This document shows, piece after piece, positions 25,487-37,949 of a stretch of 64,000 bases of DNA. This stretch comes from Usnea hakonensis. Its lineage: Eukaryota > Ascomycota > Lecanoromycetes > Lecanorales > Parmeliaceae. A model generated the notes under the pieces. The model made no database searches, was not told where the DNA came from, and saw only the letters and a program-made list of their open reading frames with translations. The stretch lies in contig BLJB01000110.1 in NCBI GenBank assembly GCA_013423325.1, forward strand, positions 1 through 64,000. The letters are read 5' to 3'. Each line of letters opens with the position of its first letter. Position 1 is the first letter of the stretch. The position numbers and the translations under genes are program-made.

Positions 25487-28183
25487 TCAGCGCAACCAGG
25501 AGTCCAGCTCCTTTAGAAAGCCCTCTCCGTCATACACGCTTCTTCGACTCGGACGCTTTTCAAACCCATGGGCGCTGCTATTGTTTTTGTTATTGTTGCT
25601 GTTGTTGTTGCTGCTCGACAGCCCCAGCTTCGTCATACCGCCAAAGACCATGACGTCCCTCGGCGCCGTGATATTCTCCTTCCCATCCGCCCTCGACACT
25701 TCCTCCTCTCCTCCTCCTCCTCCTCCTCCTCCTTCAATCTTCTCGACCTGCCCCACTGAGCCAAAACTCTCATCCCTACGGACCATCCCCTCCTCCTCCT
25801 CTTCCAACACCGCACCCCCCTCGCTCCCCCCAATACTCAAATACCGCCTGTGCTCCCTCGACTTGCGTCCCCGGCCGCCGCTCACACTCACGACGTCACT
25901 GTTCATCCGCCGCAATGCCGCCACGCTCCGCCGCAAGTCCTTGTGTGGACTGCAATTCCTTTTGCCCACGCCGCTGTGGACGGGCGAGCGGCGGCGGTTG
26001 TTGCTGGGCGAGGTGTAGCGGAACGGGGGCGCGCGGGGGCCGCGGATGGGGGTTTTTGGTCCTCGGGATTTGGGCTCTGCGACGTTTTGGGGCGGTTGCG
26101 GCCAGGGGATGTTGAAGAGGGAGGAAGGGGGGCGCGAGGAGGGGTTTGAGTCTTGATCGAAGGATTGCGCGCTTAGGCGGGAGGGGGAGTGGGTGGTGGG
26201 TGGTTTGGAGGGGTCGGGGTGGGGGTTGAGGGTTTGGAGGTCGGGGGGCCAGACAGATGGGATGGGGTGGTCGAAGATGGTTTTGCGGCGGTTGGGGTGC
26301 GTGCTGGAGGGGGGCCGGGAGCTGGGTTTGCGGGTGGGGGTGTCGAATTCGAAGGCCGGGCTGTTGTTGTTGTCCTCTCGGTAGCGGTTCATCATAACCT
26401 GCGTGGGTGAGAATGGGCTGTTGTTGTGGTTGTTGCTTTTCCTTATACGGGAGTTTTGTCGGTGATGACTGGGAGTGGTCTGTATGGCGAAGTCAAAATC
26501 TTGCCGCGAAGGGGGACGAAATGTTATTTGCTTGGTTCTTGGTACGTTTTGCGGCTGTGGGTGTTGTTGGGATAGCTCCTCTTGCTCTTCGATGGCTGGT
26601 TGCTGCGGCGGAGATGGAGCGACGAGGAGGATACTTGAGGTGCGGATGCAATTTTGGCGCTGGTGTCCGCTCCTCCTGTCCTTTGGGGTTGAAGGTTTGG
26701 TGCTTGGTAGCGACTCCGTATCCCATTCAAGCGGATTGCTTGTCGCAATAGAATGCGGTCGCTCGTCCCGTAACTGCGAGATTGGACTACCCTCATTGCC
26801 GGAAACTGGGTGCAAGACTGAGGTGGACGCCCGCTTGCTTTTGGTATCGTCGTGGATGGTAAAGTCGGTCCCGCGACAAAGGGGTGACGATGGAGAAATG
26901 CCACGTCTAAGTCTTCTGCTTTCCGGACTTCTTGGAACGGCTACTCTCGACTTCGTGCTTGTGCTTGATGGGTCTTTGGCAAAAGACGCCCTGGATTCGG
27001 CTCGCGATGGTCCATGCAGAGACATCGAAAGCGACAGCCTGCTGCTTTTGCTTCTGGGCAGACTCTCCTGGAAGCTGGCGCAGAAAGATCGCTGTGTGTT
27101 CAACTGTGGTCGAAATGACATCTGTTTTGCAGCTCCCAAGGGGCTGGTTCTTCCTTCCTCGTGAGAAGTATCCCACACTACGTGATTAACTTCGTATTCT
27201 CCGCATCCCTTCGAAGTCAAGGGGGGAATTTGAGCCGATACTAGGGCAGTAGTTGTGGCATCCGTCCCAGTCTGCGGAAAAGGCTTTGACCAATTATCAT
27301 CGAGTATGGAGGTTTGCTCGCTGAATAGACTTCCACCCGATCCTCGCCTTGTAATCTGCTCTGTGCTCTTTACAGTAGGCAATCTCATTGATGGAATTTC
27401 GAATGGTAATGGCGGTAATGGTTGCGGAGGAGCTAGCCCAGGGTCTTGACTGTACATACTTTTTGACCTAGAAAATTGGGACGTCCTCCTGGACGCTCTT
27501 GGCTCTGACTTGCTTCCCTCTGCTAGTCCAATGATCATACCGTGTGAGCTGCTGCGCTGTTGACCGTGGAAAAGCGGTTTTGGTGCGAGATCTGTAACAG
27601 ATGGGGCTATCTTAGTGTCACTGTCTTTCCCATCGACACCCAGATTCTCATTCGATGTTACTGCATCGCTACTCGATATACTAGCCGCGTTTCTCGGTTC
27701 TTTAGGAATAGTCTTCTTCGACCTCTGATTGGCCGGAGTCAGTGTTGCCGAAGGCATCCTGACTAAAGGTGTGCCGTCCGCACGCGTCAATCGACGAGGC
27801 AGCGGCCAGGATTGCTGTGGTGAAATTGGTTGGTGGTCATCTCGATCATTCGCCCTTGCTTTTGGGATATACGCGCGGGGTGGTAGACTTTCACGCGATA
27901 CCATTGGCGTGTATAGACTGTTGCGATTGTAAGGTGCGTGCAAAGACCGATGTACTGAGGCTCGCGTCCCGGGCATGCGCGCGACGTCTTCGTCTGTAAT
28001 GCTCATGATTGGACTAGATCTGTTGGGGAAGCCACTGAGACCTTGATCTCCTTCTGAATTGATTTGTGCAAGGAGGCGTTTGTGCCTGTGTCGTAAGCCG
28101 AGAACTATGAAGACAACGGAGAGAGAAGTCAAGCCGACCGCGCCTGCAATGATGCCAACGATCAAAGAGAAGCTCAATGCCAT
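25487..28183 (-). CDS. Large single-pass membrane protein with disordered tail
   Basis: Single exon, 898 residues. The N-terminus is a membrane anchor (SFSLIVGIIAGAVGLTSLSVVFIVLGL) followed by basic RHRHKRLL, so the long tail is probably cytosolic. The rest is low complexity, rich in Ser, Pro and Arg, with many SP/TP and RxxS sites, which suggests heavy phosphorylation. Near the C-terminus are a Glu run, a Gly run and an Asn run coded by triplet repeats. The last residues, RRSVYDGEGFLKELDSWLR, look conserved and may be a docking helix. No enzymatic domain is seen and I do not recognise the family. Its 3' end faces the pICln-like gene with 277 bp between. Confidence 0.8.
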   Translation of the reverse strand: MALSFSLIVGIIAGAVGLTSLSVVFIVLGLRHRHKRLLAQINSEGDQGLSGFPNRSSPIMSITDEDVARMPGTRASVHRSLHAPYNRNSLYTPMVSRESLPPRAYIPKARANDRDDHQPISPQQSWPLPRRLTRADGTPLVRMPSATLTPANQRSKKTIPKEPRNAASISSSDAVTSNENLGVDGKDSDTKIAPSVTDLAPKPLFHGQQRSSSHGMIIGLAEGSKSEPRASRRTSQFSRSKSMYSQDPGLAPPQPLPPLPFEIPSMRLPTVKSTEQITRRGSGGSLFSEQTSILDDNWSKPFPQTGTDATTTALVSAQIPPLTSKGCGEYEVNHVVWDTSHEEGRTSPLGAAKQMSFRPQLNTQRSFCASFQESLPRSKSSRLSLSMSLHGPSRAESRASFAKDPSSTSTKSRVAVPRSPESRRLRRGISPSSPLCRGTDFTIHDDTKSKRASTSVLHPVSGNEGSPISQLRDERPHSIATSNPLEWDTESLPSTKPSTPKDRRSGHQRQNCIRTSSILLVAPSPPQQPAIEEQEELSQQHPQPQNVPRTKQITFRPPSRQDFDFAIQTTPSHHRQNSRIRKSNNHNNSPFSPTQVMMNRYREDNNNSPAFEFDTPTRKPSSRPPSSTHPNRRKTIFDHPIPSVWPPDLQTLNPHPDPSKPPTTHSPSRLSAQSFDQDSNPSSRPPSSLFNIPWPQPPQNVAEPKSRGPKTPIRGPRAPPFRYTSPSNNRRRSPVHSGVGKRNCSPHKDLRRSVAALRRMNSDVVSVSGGRGRKSREHRRYLSIGGSEGGAVLEEEEEGMVRRDESFGSVGQVEKIEGGGGGGGGEEEVSRADGKENITAPRDVMVFGGMTKLGLSSSNNNSNNNKNNSSAHGFEKRPSRRSVYDGEGFLKELDSWLR

Positions 28184-30210
28184 GGCGGGTCAAAGTCCGG
28201 TGGCGCGGTCCCGTGAGAGACGCGCCGAATCTACTGGAGCTAGGTGGTGGGTACTCTATGATTGTTAGCACTGTGAAATCGCCATGGTATTGGAGAGCCT
28301 CATTTCTGATGACATCGAGGTCAAAGGCACATTCGGCGTGGGTATCACTGTAACGACAAAATCTGCACGGTGCATGTTCAAATGTACAAGCGGGAAGAAG
28401 TTGAAAGTGAGAAGTTTTTGACATCGAGTAAGGGACATGGGCCCTGAGGAATGCGGAATGTCAACAACGCGCCCATCGCTCAATGGCGATTGATGCCGAG
28501 CAATCCGATGTGGTCCATCCTTCATCAAGTGTCACAGAATCTTCGCAGTAATGGGACGTCATTCTTGCTGTCGTGTACAGGATTATTGTAAAACCTCAAA
28601 AGTAGACCATAATGCTCGGAATTCTGCAGTATGGGCTGACTAGAAAACTATATAGGAGACGATGATGTTAGATCTCCGCCGTTTGTAGGGTAATGGCGGA
28701 AAGGTTGATTTCCATCGCAGACCCCCAGTGCGGCTGATCCATGTACCTGGTGAAGGATTTGATGTTCAGTAAGGAAAGTACTGGTAAGGTCTTTTTTCAG
28801 GCCTTTAGTACTACGGCGATTGCTGGCAAAGATAGGAAAAAGTTGTTCCTTCGGGTTTGGTTTTGGATTCGGTAATGAGTTCCAGAAGTGCTCCCTATTA
28901 TGCCAAGGCAGGAAGATGGATGTTTCTAGAACAAAACGTAGAGTTCTTTTTTTTTGTGAATCAAATAGAAGCAGCCTCTCTCGATGACTTTCACACACTG
29001 TACATTCGCCGGGGTCATTAGGAAAATTCTCAGCCAGAAGGTCTCATTTAGCTCCTCCCTCATCTTTCCAGCGATTGAACCAAAAGACTTACAAATACCA
29101 ACCTCCCGCAACAATCGATGATAGATTTTAGGAAAGTCCAAAGCGAGACCCAAGGTACTCTGAAGCTAGGAGCCAAGGGTTCAGACGGAGCAGTCGAGGA
29201 TTCAGAGTCAGTGAGCAACGACGATTTATACGCATACATACGACGAAAATAAGAATTCCATCGACTACGTCGACTGTACGGTCGAGGAAGACATTGTATT
29301 AGGAATACAATGTCTTCGGCAAGTCTAATCTTTTCAGGTTCGACTGCTGGAAGGCAGAGCATGAAGCCTACTAGGGTTCTCGGAACCTGTGTACGGATCG
29401 GCTGATCAGAATGGTGGTGACGACGTCCCTCAATGTGCCGCTGATTTCAAGTATCGCAACTTCATCGCCCAATTCGCTTGCATCTATCGCCCTTGAATTC
29501 GGACTTCTCCGTAATTTTAAGCACTGAAGATGACGGGGTTGAAGCCATCGAAGAGCTCTGCAGCGTCCAGACCGGTATGTGGGAAGTCGTGTTATCGGGA
29601 GATGAGTTATTTAGAAGGGCGAAGACACCACTCTACTAAGTAATGTATTTCCGAATGACACGAGTAGAGTAAGCAGAGCGGCGGATCGAATGGCTTAGCG
29701 GAGACGAGAGGTAAATGGCAAAAAAGGCCACAGGTATCGGGGGTTTCCGTCATCATGGAATGGGCGACATGACATCAGATGGGCACGGGAAGTACGCGGT
29801 CTCGGATGGAAGAGAAGATAGCCTAGTCTTGACAAAAGGAGGAAAGAGTGAGGACTCATACGTGTGATCTAGAGGACGTATAAGAAATGACAATGAAGAT
29901 GATGGATCCAAAGAGCTGAATTGAGCTGCGTCGTGGTAAAGGGTAAAATACTTTACAACATACTAGATTAGATTACGTTAGTGCTTTGAGGAAATATTTA
30001 TGTCATCAATTGAATCCTATGAAATAGTAGCCAATGGGAAAGCGTGCCTACATAAGCGTAAAGCGGGGCCCCGAGCACTCTACACTTGCTTTGAAATCCA
30101 CTCTTCACCATTTCATCTACATCGAGCACGTCCTATTTTCTAATGTCAGGTAATGTAAGTATATATGTACGAATAAATGGTCAGATAAAGTGGCTTGGTT
30201 ATTACCTTAG
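28184..30210. other. Long divergent intergenic region
   Basis: About 2 kb between divergent genes. Short minus-strand frames (28648-28998, 29060-29362) show no family features and do not join convincingly. A perfect hairpin lies at 29287-29317. At 30150-30210 a GTAATG donor and a CCTTAG acceptor directly before the SDR start suggest an intron in its 5' leader. Confidence 0.55.
29287..29317. repeat. Perfect 14-bp inverted repeat with 3-nt loop
   Basis: The arm GAAGACATTGTATT (29287-29300) is followed by AGG and then by its exact reverse complement (29304-29317). It could fold as a hairpin in DNA or RNA or bind a dimeric protein. No T run follows, and there is no neighbouring copy. Confidence 0.85.
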
Positions 30211-31429
<1,219 letters not shown>

Positions 31430-32692
31430 TTAGTGCGTAATTGGTATCTGCATATAGCGTTGTGATCCTGCTTTTAAGCGTATCAGTGCGTAGGCTAATG
31501 CATCGAGATCTTGGACGTTGAACTCGCTTTAGGTTCCTCGCTACAGCAGCGCCTGCGCTCGCAGCCATCTCCGAAGGCTTTGGATGTCTGTTCTTTTCCC
31601 TTTCTCCATGTACTTGGCCCTGCTCTTGCAGCCGTGGCCGGAGACCGCGTAGAATTAGTCCTACATAAAGTCCAGGATATACCGGACAAGAAGCGACTGA
31701 GACCGTTCCAGATTTTCCAATCAATTGTGACTACATTGTGATCCGTAGACATGCCGTGCTATCCTGGACCAAGGTTTTGGCGGGGGATAAAAGCAGATAA
31801 GATGGACAGAGTTTGCCGCTAATGGCTGCAGCATGCGCGCGATATGCCAGGTTTTTGGTTGGTAGGAGGGGTAGAATTGTGCATGGTGAGTAATGTTGCA
31901 GTAGTGGTGGTAGAGCTCAACCCTGCATGAAGACCCAGAACGCCGGAGACACTCGAGTGGTCGAGCTTTGATGGATGGGCTTGCATACGGAGGAGTACGT
32001 TTCAGCTGCTTCCTTCAGTGCCACAATAACATTATGCATACCTGGCCCGTGTCTTCTTCAAATGCAAAGCAGTTCGGCGAAGCCTTTGACGGTATAACCG
32101 TATTCTAGCCGCGAAAGAGTCCTAACCTCTACTTTTTGGTTTATTAATGTCTGACATCAGCCGCTTGAAATTGACCTTTACAGGTTAGACTGCTATTATT
32201 ATTGGAAGATGATTAGTGAATTGAATTTGGCTTATTGCCTCAGTAGTAGAGCTCTCGGTTGCCACCAAGGTCCACAGAAAAACAATGATCCCTTAGTCAT
32301 CTTTTATTGTCGTCGTTGACAAAGACAAAGCGAAATGTTGGACTCGGCTGAATATTTGATGAAGTTGGACTTCTCAGTGACGAAATATATCGGCTCGATA
32401 GGATTCATCCCTGTCTTGCTGGGGCTGGGGTTGGGGCACTTTTACTGTGCATAGATTGCATTGCATCACGTTTCATATTCGGGTGAAGGAAGCCCAAATT
32501 TCAAAATCTCCAATCCCTCAATCTTCATAAACTAACCGACTACCACATCTTTTATTCTTTCGTCGATGAAGGAAACAGACCCAACAATCGACCCTCTGCC
32601 CAGCCATCCTTGTTCACCACAGTAGCCGAGGAGCCCCCCAACAACTTTTACCCCTCAACCATTTCCAAGATACTCCAAATTACCTCACCGAG
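31430..32692. other. Intergenic
   Basis: About 1.26 kb between two genes on the same strand, with no supported gene. The last 150 bp is CA-rich and resembles a fungal 5' leader. Confidence 0.6.
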
Positions 32693-33826
32693 ATGACAAT
32701 GGTAGATTCGCGACGAGCAGATCCTTATCAATTCCCTCACAGAAAAGCTGTACCTTCAGCCCCACACATCCCCAACCGGACAGATCTCCGACCATTGACC
32801 AAGATCGTTCCTGACATCGGCTTGCCTCCGTCACCACAGCCAACTCCGACATCGACATTTTCTACATATACCCGCAGTGGTCCAAAACCACCCCCCACTT
32901 CCTCTCTCTCATCACAACAGTATCCCAACACGATAGCCAAGTCACGGCGCACCCCCTCCCAATCAACAACATCTACATCACACTCGAATTCGGGCTATCC
33001 GCCATCCCGGACTCCATCTAATGTCTCTTCTGTCCTCAGTAGAAACGCCTCTACACGCTCTGGCGCCTCGATCACACCCGGCAGCTACGTGGCTCTAATG
33101 CGAAAGCAGAAGGCTACGGTTTGGTGCGATCGAGCTCAACATGAAGATCCGCGGATAGCGGCACAGCACAAAGCAGCGAAGATACGCGCGGCAAGGGAAA
33201 TAAATGGGAAGGGGCAAGCAGAGGGCCGGACGAGTACGAGTGGCAGTATGGGCAGTGGTAGCCTGGGTGTCAGGAGCAAGATCAGGCATCATGGCTTGCC
33301 GAAAAATACAGGATACAGTGGAGCCAACTTGGTGGGAGGTGGCGTCCCGATGAGACTTAGTGCCAACGAGGTGGGCGATGATGGGAACCAATACGACGAT
33401 GCGGATAGTGCGAGACGTATCAGTGGAAGGAGCTCGGGCGACCATAGGTGGCTGAGTGTTGACCAGCAACAACGTGGGAGCAGGTACAGTCAGGGTAGCA
33501 CGCCCAATGGAAGCGGGCAAGGCAGCAGTCCAAATGATGATATACCGGAGGCACCAGAGACGGAAGAAACTCCTGTGCCTGGAGGCCAACAATCGCAGGA
33601 CGCGGATTATTTTGCGCACCATCCTGGTAAAGGCGGTAGTGGAGGATCGAGCGAACGTGAGAACAGTTTTGGGAATTTGGGGCAGATGCAGGCGCCGAAG
33701 GCAGAGAAGGAAAGCAAGACGATCGAAGATTTGAGGCGAAGAGGGAGTGTGGATGAGAGGGCTAATACGATGGGCTACATGGGCAGGGGGAGGCTTTTTG
33801 TTGCCAACCCTGATTTGAGTGATTGA
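32693..33826 (+). CDS. Disordered conserved fungal protein
   Basis: Single exon, 377 residues. It is mostly Ser, Pro, Gly and Gln with no signal peptide or membrane segment. One ordered island near residues 127-165, TPGSYVALMRKQKATVWCDR followed by AQHEDPRIAAQHKAAKIRAAREI, stands out as probably conserved; it has a single Cys and a basic helix. A second conserved-looking motif is at the C-terminus (RANTMGYMGRGRLFVANPDLSD). I do not recognise a function. The leader is CA-rich and the ATG context (GAGATGAC) is acceptable. Confidence 0.75.
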   Translation: MTMVDSRRADPYQFPHRKAVPSAPHIPNRTDLRPLTKIVPDIGLPPSPQPTPTSTFSTYTRSGPKPPPTSSLSSQQYPNTIAKSRRTPSQSTTSTSHSNSGYPPSRTPSNVSSVLSRNASTRSGASITPGSYVALMRKQKATVWCDRAQHEDPRIAAQHKAAKIRAAREINGKGQAEGRTSTSGSMGSGSLGVRSKIRHHGLPKNTGYSGANLVGGGVPMRLSANEVGDDGNQYDDADSARRISGRSSGDHRWLSVDQQQRGSRYSQGSTPNGSGQGSSPNDDIPEAPETEETPVPGGQQSQDADYFAHHPGKGGSGGSSERENSFGNLGQMQAPKAEKESKTIEDLRRRGSVDERANTMGYMGRGRLFVANPDLSD

Positions 33827-34276
33827 TGGAAGGTTGAATACCATCTTTGGCATGGGATGGAACAGCATTATTATTGCATCGATGTGGTTAATCGCCCGTC
33901 TCGGGACCCTCTGGAAAGGCTTGATAGTACATCTCGAAGTTTTATTCGAGCTAATGGACCATATTTCAGTACTTGCATAAAAGCCCTTAGCTATTCTCTT
34001 CGAGCTCTCTGACCAAGAAACCTATCTTTGCCACACATGAAACTTACTGCACACCCGTCATTGCGTTTTTAGAGTATGGGTTAAGAGCTAGGTACGGTAC
34101 CTTAGGTATTCGAGAATACGAGTTTGGCTGACGCTAGCGTTTTAAATCGTAATCGCCGAAACCGCTTGTAATTTATGCTCCAACAGAAGTCACCATGAGT
34201 CAAGCTGCCATAGGAATGGACATTCACGATTGTAGAAGTCAGTCCATGTGTCCCTGCTACGGTGAAAATAGCGAGT
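33827..34276. other. Intergenic, upstream of oxidosqualene cyclase
   Basis: 450 bp between two genes on the same strand. It contains an AGGTACGGTACCTTAGGTA segment near 34090-34108 with an internal palindrome. No gene or known sterol-response element was assigned. Confidence 0.5.
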
Positions 34277-36607
34277 ATGAAGCAGAAACTTTCCAATGGC
34301 AGTACCAGTGACCCTGAGAAGCACCTGAATGGCACAACGGTAGCCTCGACCAACGAACAATTGACCACTGACATTCATAGATGGCGACTCCGGGATGAAG
34401 CAGGCCGACAGACGTGGCATTATTTGGAGACTGATGAGAAGGTCAAAGCTTGGCCGCAAAGCGCGGCTGATAGGTACTTCCTAGGTCTGCCTTTGGTCAG
34501 CACCATCCTACCTCCTTGCTCTCATCAATGCCATTGACTGGAAAATTATAGAATCTACCGGTTCTCCAAGCACCCAAAACTCCACTCTCCTCCGCCCAGA
34601 ATGCGCTATCCTTCTTCTCCAATCTGCAGCTCCCGCCCGGCAATTGGGCCTGCGAATACGGTGGTCCCATGTTTCTCCTACCTGGCATGGTTATTGCTTG
34701 GTATGTCACTCAGACACCTATACCAGCACCCATCGCTATAGAAATGAAAAGATACCTTTTTGCGCGGCAGAATCCGGATGATGGCGGGTGGGGTCTGCAC
34801 ATTGAAGGGGAGAGCACGGCGTATGGGACTACGATGACGTATGTTGTGCTGAGGCTACTGGGAGCCAGTGAAGAGGATGAAAGGATGATAAAGGCAAGGG
34901 GAATGCTACATAAGCTGGGGGGAGCGGTGATGGGACCGCATTGGGCAAAGTTCTGGCTAGCAGTGTTGGGGATCATGGAGTGGGAGGGGGTGAATCCTGT
35001 GCCTCCGGAGCTTTGGTATGTCGAGCAATCGGCCAATGAGAAGGGAAAAAGCTGGGCTAATACGTGATTGCAGGCTTCTCCCAGATTGGGTACCCATTGC
35101 TCCTTGGCGCTGGTGGATACATATGCGCATGGTCTTCCTGCCCATGTCATACATCTACTCGAGGAGATTTGTCGCTCCTCTGACTCCTCTAGTCCAGCAG
35201 ATTCGGGAAGAAGTATATACCCAAAGTCATTCATCTATTGATTTCTCGTCACATCGTAACAGCATATCGCCCAGAGACAATTATCACCCAAAGTCATGGA
35301 TCCTCACTCTCATCAACTGGATTCTGGTCTACATCTGGAATCCATTCCTCCGAACAGACAGTATAAAAAAGCGAGCTGAAGACTGGTCATTCAATCTGAT
35401 TCAACGCGAAGATGAAAATACTGACTACGCCGATCTTGCTCCCGTTAGTGCCCCCATGAACATGGTGGCCTGTTACATCCATGACGGGCCACAGAGCTAT
35501 TCCGTGAAACGTCACCGTGAGCGCTTACCAGAATACCTCTGGATGAAACATGAGGGCATGCTTGTCAATGGTACCAACGGAGTACAAACATGGGATACGT
35601 CATGGCTGATTCAAGCAGTCCACGAAGCTGGACTAGCCGAGGACCCAAAGTGGAAGCCCATGCTAACGAAAGCTCTCGAGTTCCTCGAAGACCATCAGAT
35701 CAGAGAAAATTGCAGGGAACAGCACATTTGCTATCGGCAGCAGCGGAAGGGTGCTTGGGCCTTCAGTAATAAATACCAGGGCTATACCGTCAGCGATACG
35801 ACAAGCGAAGCATTGAAAGCGGTCCTGATGTTGCAGAACACACCCGGGTATCCAACCTTAATCTCTACAGATCGCCTCCATGACGCAATCGACACAATCC
35901 TAACCATGCAGAACGCATCCGGAGGATTCGCCTCTTATGAGCCCACTCGTGGCTCGGAGCGTTTGGAATACCTAAACGCCGCCGAAGTATTTGGCAGAAT
36001 CATGGTCGAGTACGATTACCCGGAATGCAGCACCGCCGTCGTCACAGCCCTCCGCCTCTTCTCCAAACACCACCCCGAGTACCGCAAAGCAGACATATCA
36101 AAGGCTCTCGATGGCGCTCTCACCTACATCCGTAAAGCCCAACGTGAGGACGGTTCCTGGTACGGTAGCTGGGGCATCTGCTTCACTTACGCCGGCATGT
36201 TCGCCCTCGAAGCACTCGCCTCGGTCGGCGAAACGTACGCTAATAGCACCCGCGTGAAGAAAGCCTGCGCTTTCCTCTTAAGCAAGCAAAGAGATGACGG
36301 CGGCTGGGGCGAGAGCTACAAGGGTTGCGAATTAGCCGTTTATGTCCAGCGCGAGAGTCAGATTGTCATGACTAGTTGGGCTGTCATTGGGCTTTTGGTC
36401 GCGGGGTACCCGGATAAAGGGCCGATTGAGAGAGCGGTGCAGTTGGTTATGAGGAGGCAGAGGGGGAATGGGGAGTGGGTGCAGGAGGGGATTGAGGGGG
36501 TGTTTAATAAGAGTGTTATGATTTCTTATCCGAATTATAAGTTTTATTTTCCGGTGAAGGCGCTGGGGTTGTTTGCGAGGAGGTTTGGGGATGGGGTGGT
36601 TTTGTGA
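34277..36607 (+). CDS. erg7: Oxidosqualene cyclase (lanosterol synthase family)
   Basis: Three exons (34277-34495, 34552-35015, 35074-36607), 738 residues, the normal length. Family members cyclise 2,3-oxidosqualene to lanosterol in the ER or on lipid droplets. QW repeats are present (RQNPDDGGWGLHIEG, QREDGSWYGSWG, KQRDDGGWGESY), as are the family blocks LPPGNWACEYGGPMFL, WVPIAPWRWWIHMRMVFLPMSY, YLNAAEVFGRIM and FSNKYQGYTVSD. The catalytic motif, normally DCTAE or DCTSE, is DTTSE with Asp near residue 469: the proton-donor Asp is kept but its partner Cys is Thr. Near the C-terminus NKSVMISYPNYKF has Val where NKSC is usual. It may be the true Erg7 or a diverged paralogue making another triterpene; a second cyclase elsewhere would decide. 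Confidence 0.92.
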
Positions 36608-37244
36608 GGGGTTTTGATGTCTTGAGGTAAGATGCCTATTCGTCAATCATAGCGATCGTGTCTCGATATACATCTCATACCAGACCAGACTCACTCACTC
36701 ACCCATTTCCTTCCTTCTCGAACGCCAAACTATCCCAATTACACTACACGACGGCACTCATACAAACCCCGAACATCCCACCTCCCCACCTTCCTTCCCA
36801 CAGTGCCATCCATCCATGCTCCACTCAGCACTCACTTCCCTTCCCTTCCTTTCCACCGCAACCTACCTACCTACCAATCCTTCCTTTACCTGCCTGCCTG
36901 CCTTGTAGGTTTTTCACAGTCTGTCTTGCGATGTTGTTGTAAATTCCCCCCCCTTGCACCACTAGCAAGTTTCTATTTGATGTTGAGTGATTGTTGGATT
37001 CTTTTACTGTACATTTGCCTACCTAGGTACTTAGCTTGGATTTTTGATGTGGGATTCAAGGATGATGTTGTTGGGGGGTGGGAGGAATTTGAGGAATGCG
37101 GGGGGTTTTTTTTTTTTGAAAGGGTGTGACTTGTTTTCTGACAATGACATCTAAAGGACGAAGAAAATATGTGTCCTTCGCTCCACATTTCAGACAGAGT
37201 ACCTACCAACCAAGACTTCCCCCCTCCCCCCCCCCACACCAACC
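36608..37244. other. Intergenic, pyrimidine-rich
   Basis: About 640 bp. 36680-36900 is C/T/A-rich with CCTAC and CCTGC repeats, and a run of ten T lies at 37108-37117. The last 50 bp is a C-rich leader. No gene is supported. Confidence 0.6.
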
Positions 37245-37949
37245 ATGCTCGTCCCAGCCCTTCTCTTTCTCTCCCTCACCCTCCTCCTCCTCACCATCTT
37301 CATTCTCCGCCGCGCTCCTCCTCTCCGCTTAGCGCGCATTCCTCACGCCCTGACCCACCGCATCACGTCTAGGTCCAAGAAACCACTACGGCCACTCTCG
37401 TTAGAACGGCTCGAGCTACCGCCGGGACCGCTCTCGCTGGAATCGCTCTCATCACGGGATTTAACTCGGCTGGAGGATGCGGGAAGAGTGGGATATCATA
37501 ATCCGTTTGATCCGAGTCCGAGTCCTAGTTTGGTGGATGGTTCGTGTTCTTCTTCTTGTTCTTCGGCGGGGCTGGCGTCTTCGCCGTCACCTTCACCTCG
37601 ACCGCTGTGCCAGTCGCCAACCCTTGTACACCGCACGAGCTCCGCTCTCGCATCTCACTCCCTCGACCTAACCTCCCCCCTTACGGAAATAATAGCAACG
37701 CCACAGGCCCAACGAGCGCACGGAAATCCCTGGGACCCCCAACGTATCACCAAGCAAGCGTCGCAAGCCCCGGACATAGAGCCCAGCAGCGCGTACGACA
37801 CCGTCAATCTTAGGCATCATCATCATAAGAATGATAAAACAGGACGCCGCACAACCTCACCCGCAACTAAGCATCTGAGTCGGCTGTCCTGGGATTCGCA
37901 GCTAGATAAATATTTCTATGCTGATGGGGTGGGGATAAGGGAAGGATGA
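37245..37949 (+). CDS. Small membrane-anchored hypothetical protein
   Basis: Single exon, 234 residues. The N-terminus is a strong membrane anchor, PALLFLSLTLLLLTIFIL, followed by basic RRAPPLRLARIPHALTHRITSRSKK, which predicts a cytosolic tail. The tail is Ser/Pro/Leu-rich with a Cys/Ser run coded by TCT/TGT triplets. The final block, LSRLSWDSQLDKYFYADGVGIREG, looks ordered. I do not recognise the family. The C-rich leader and the compact anchor plus tail argue that it is a real gene. Confidence 0.6.
   Translation: MLVPALLFLSLTLLLLTIFILRRAPPLRLARIPHALTHRITSRSKKPLRPLSLERLELPPGPLSLESLSSRDLTRLEDAGRVGYHNPFDPSPSPSLVDGSCSSSCSSAGLASSPSPSPRPLCQSPTLVHRTSSALASHSLDLTSPLTEIIATPQAQRAHGNPWDPQRITKQASQAPDIEPSSAYDTVNLRHHHHKNDKTGRRTTSPATKHLSRLSWDSQLDKYFYADGVGIREG

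Noticed and set aside
28648..29362. Possible two-exon gene on the minus strand
   Set aside because: No join gives a coherent domain, and neither frame resembles a known family.
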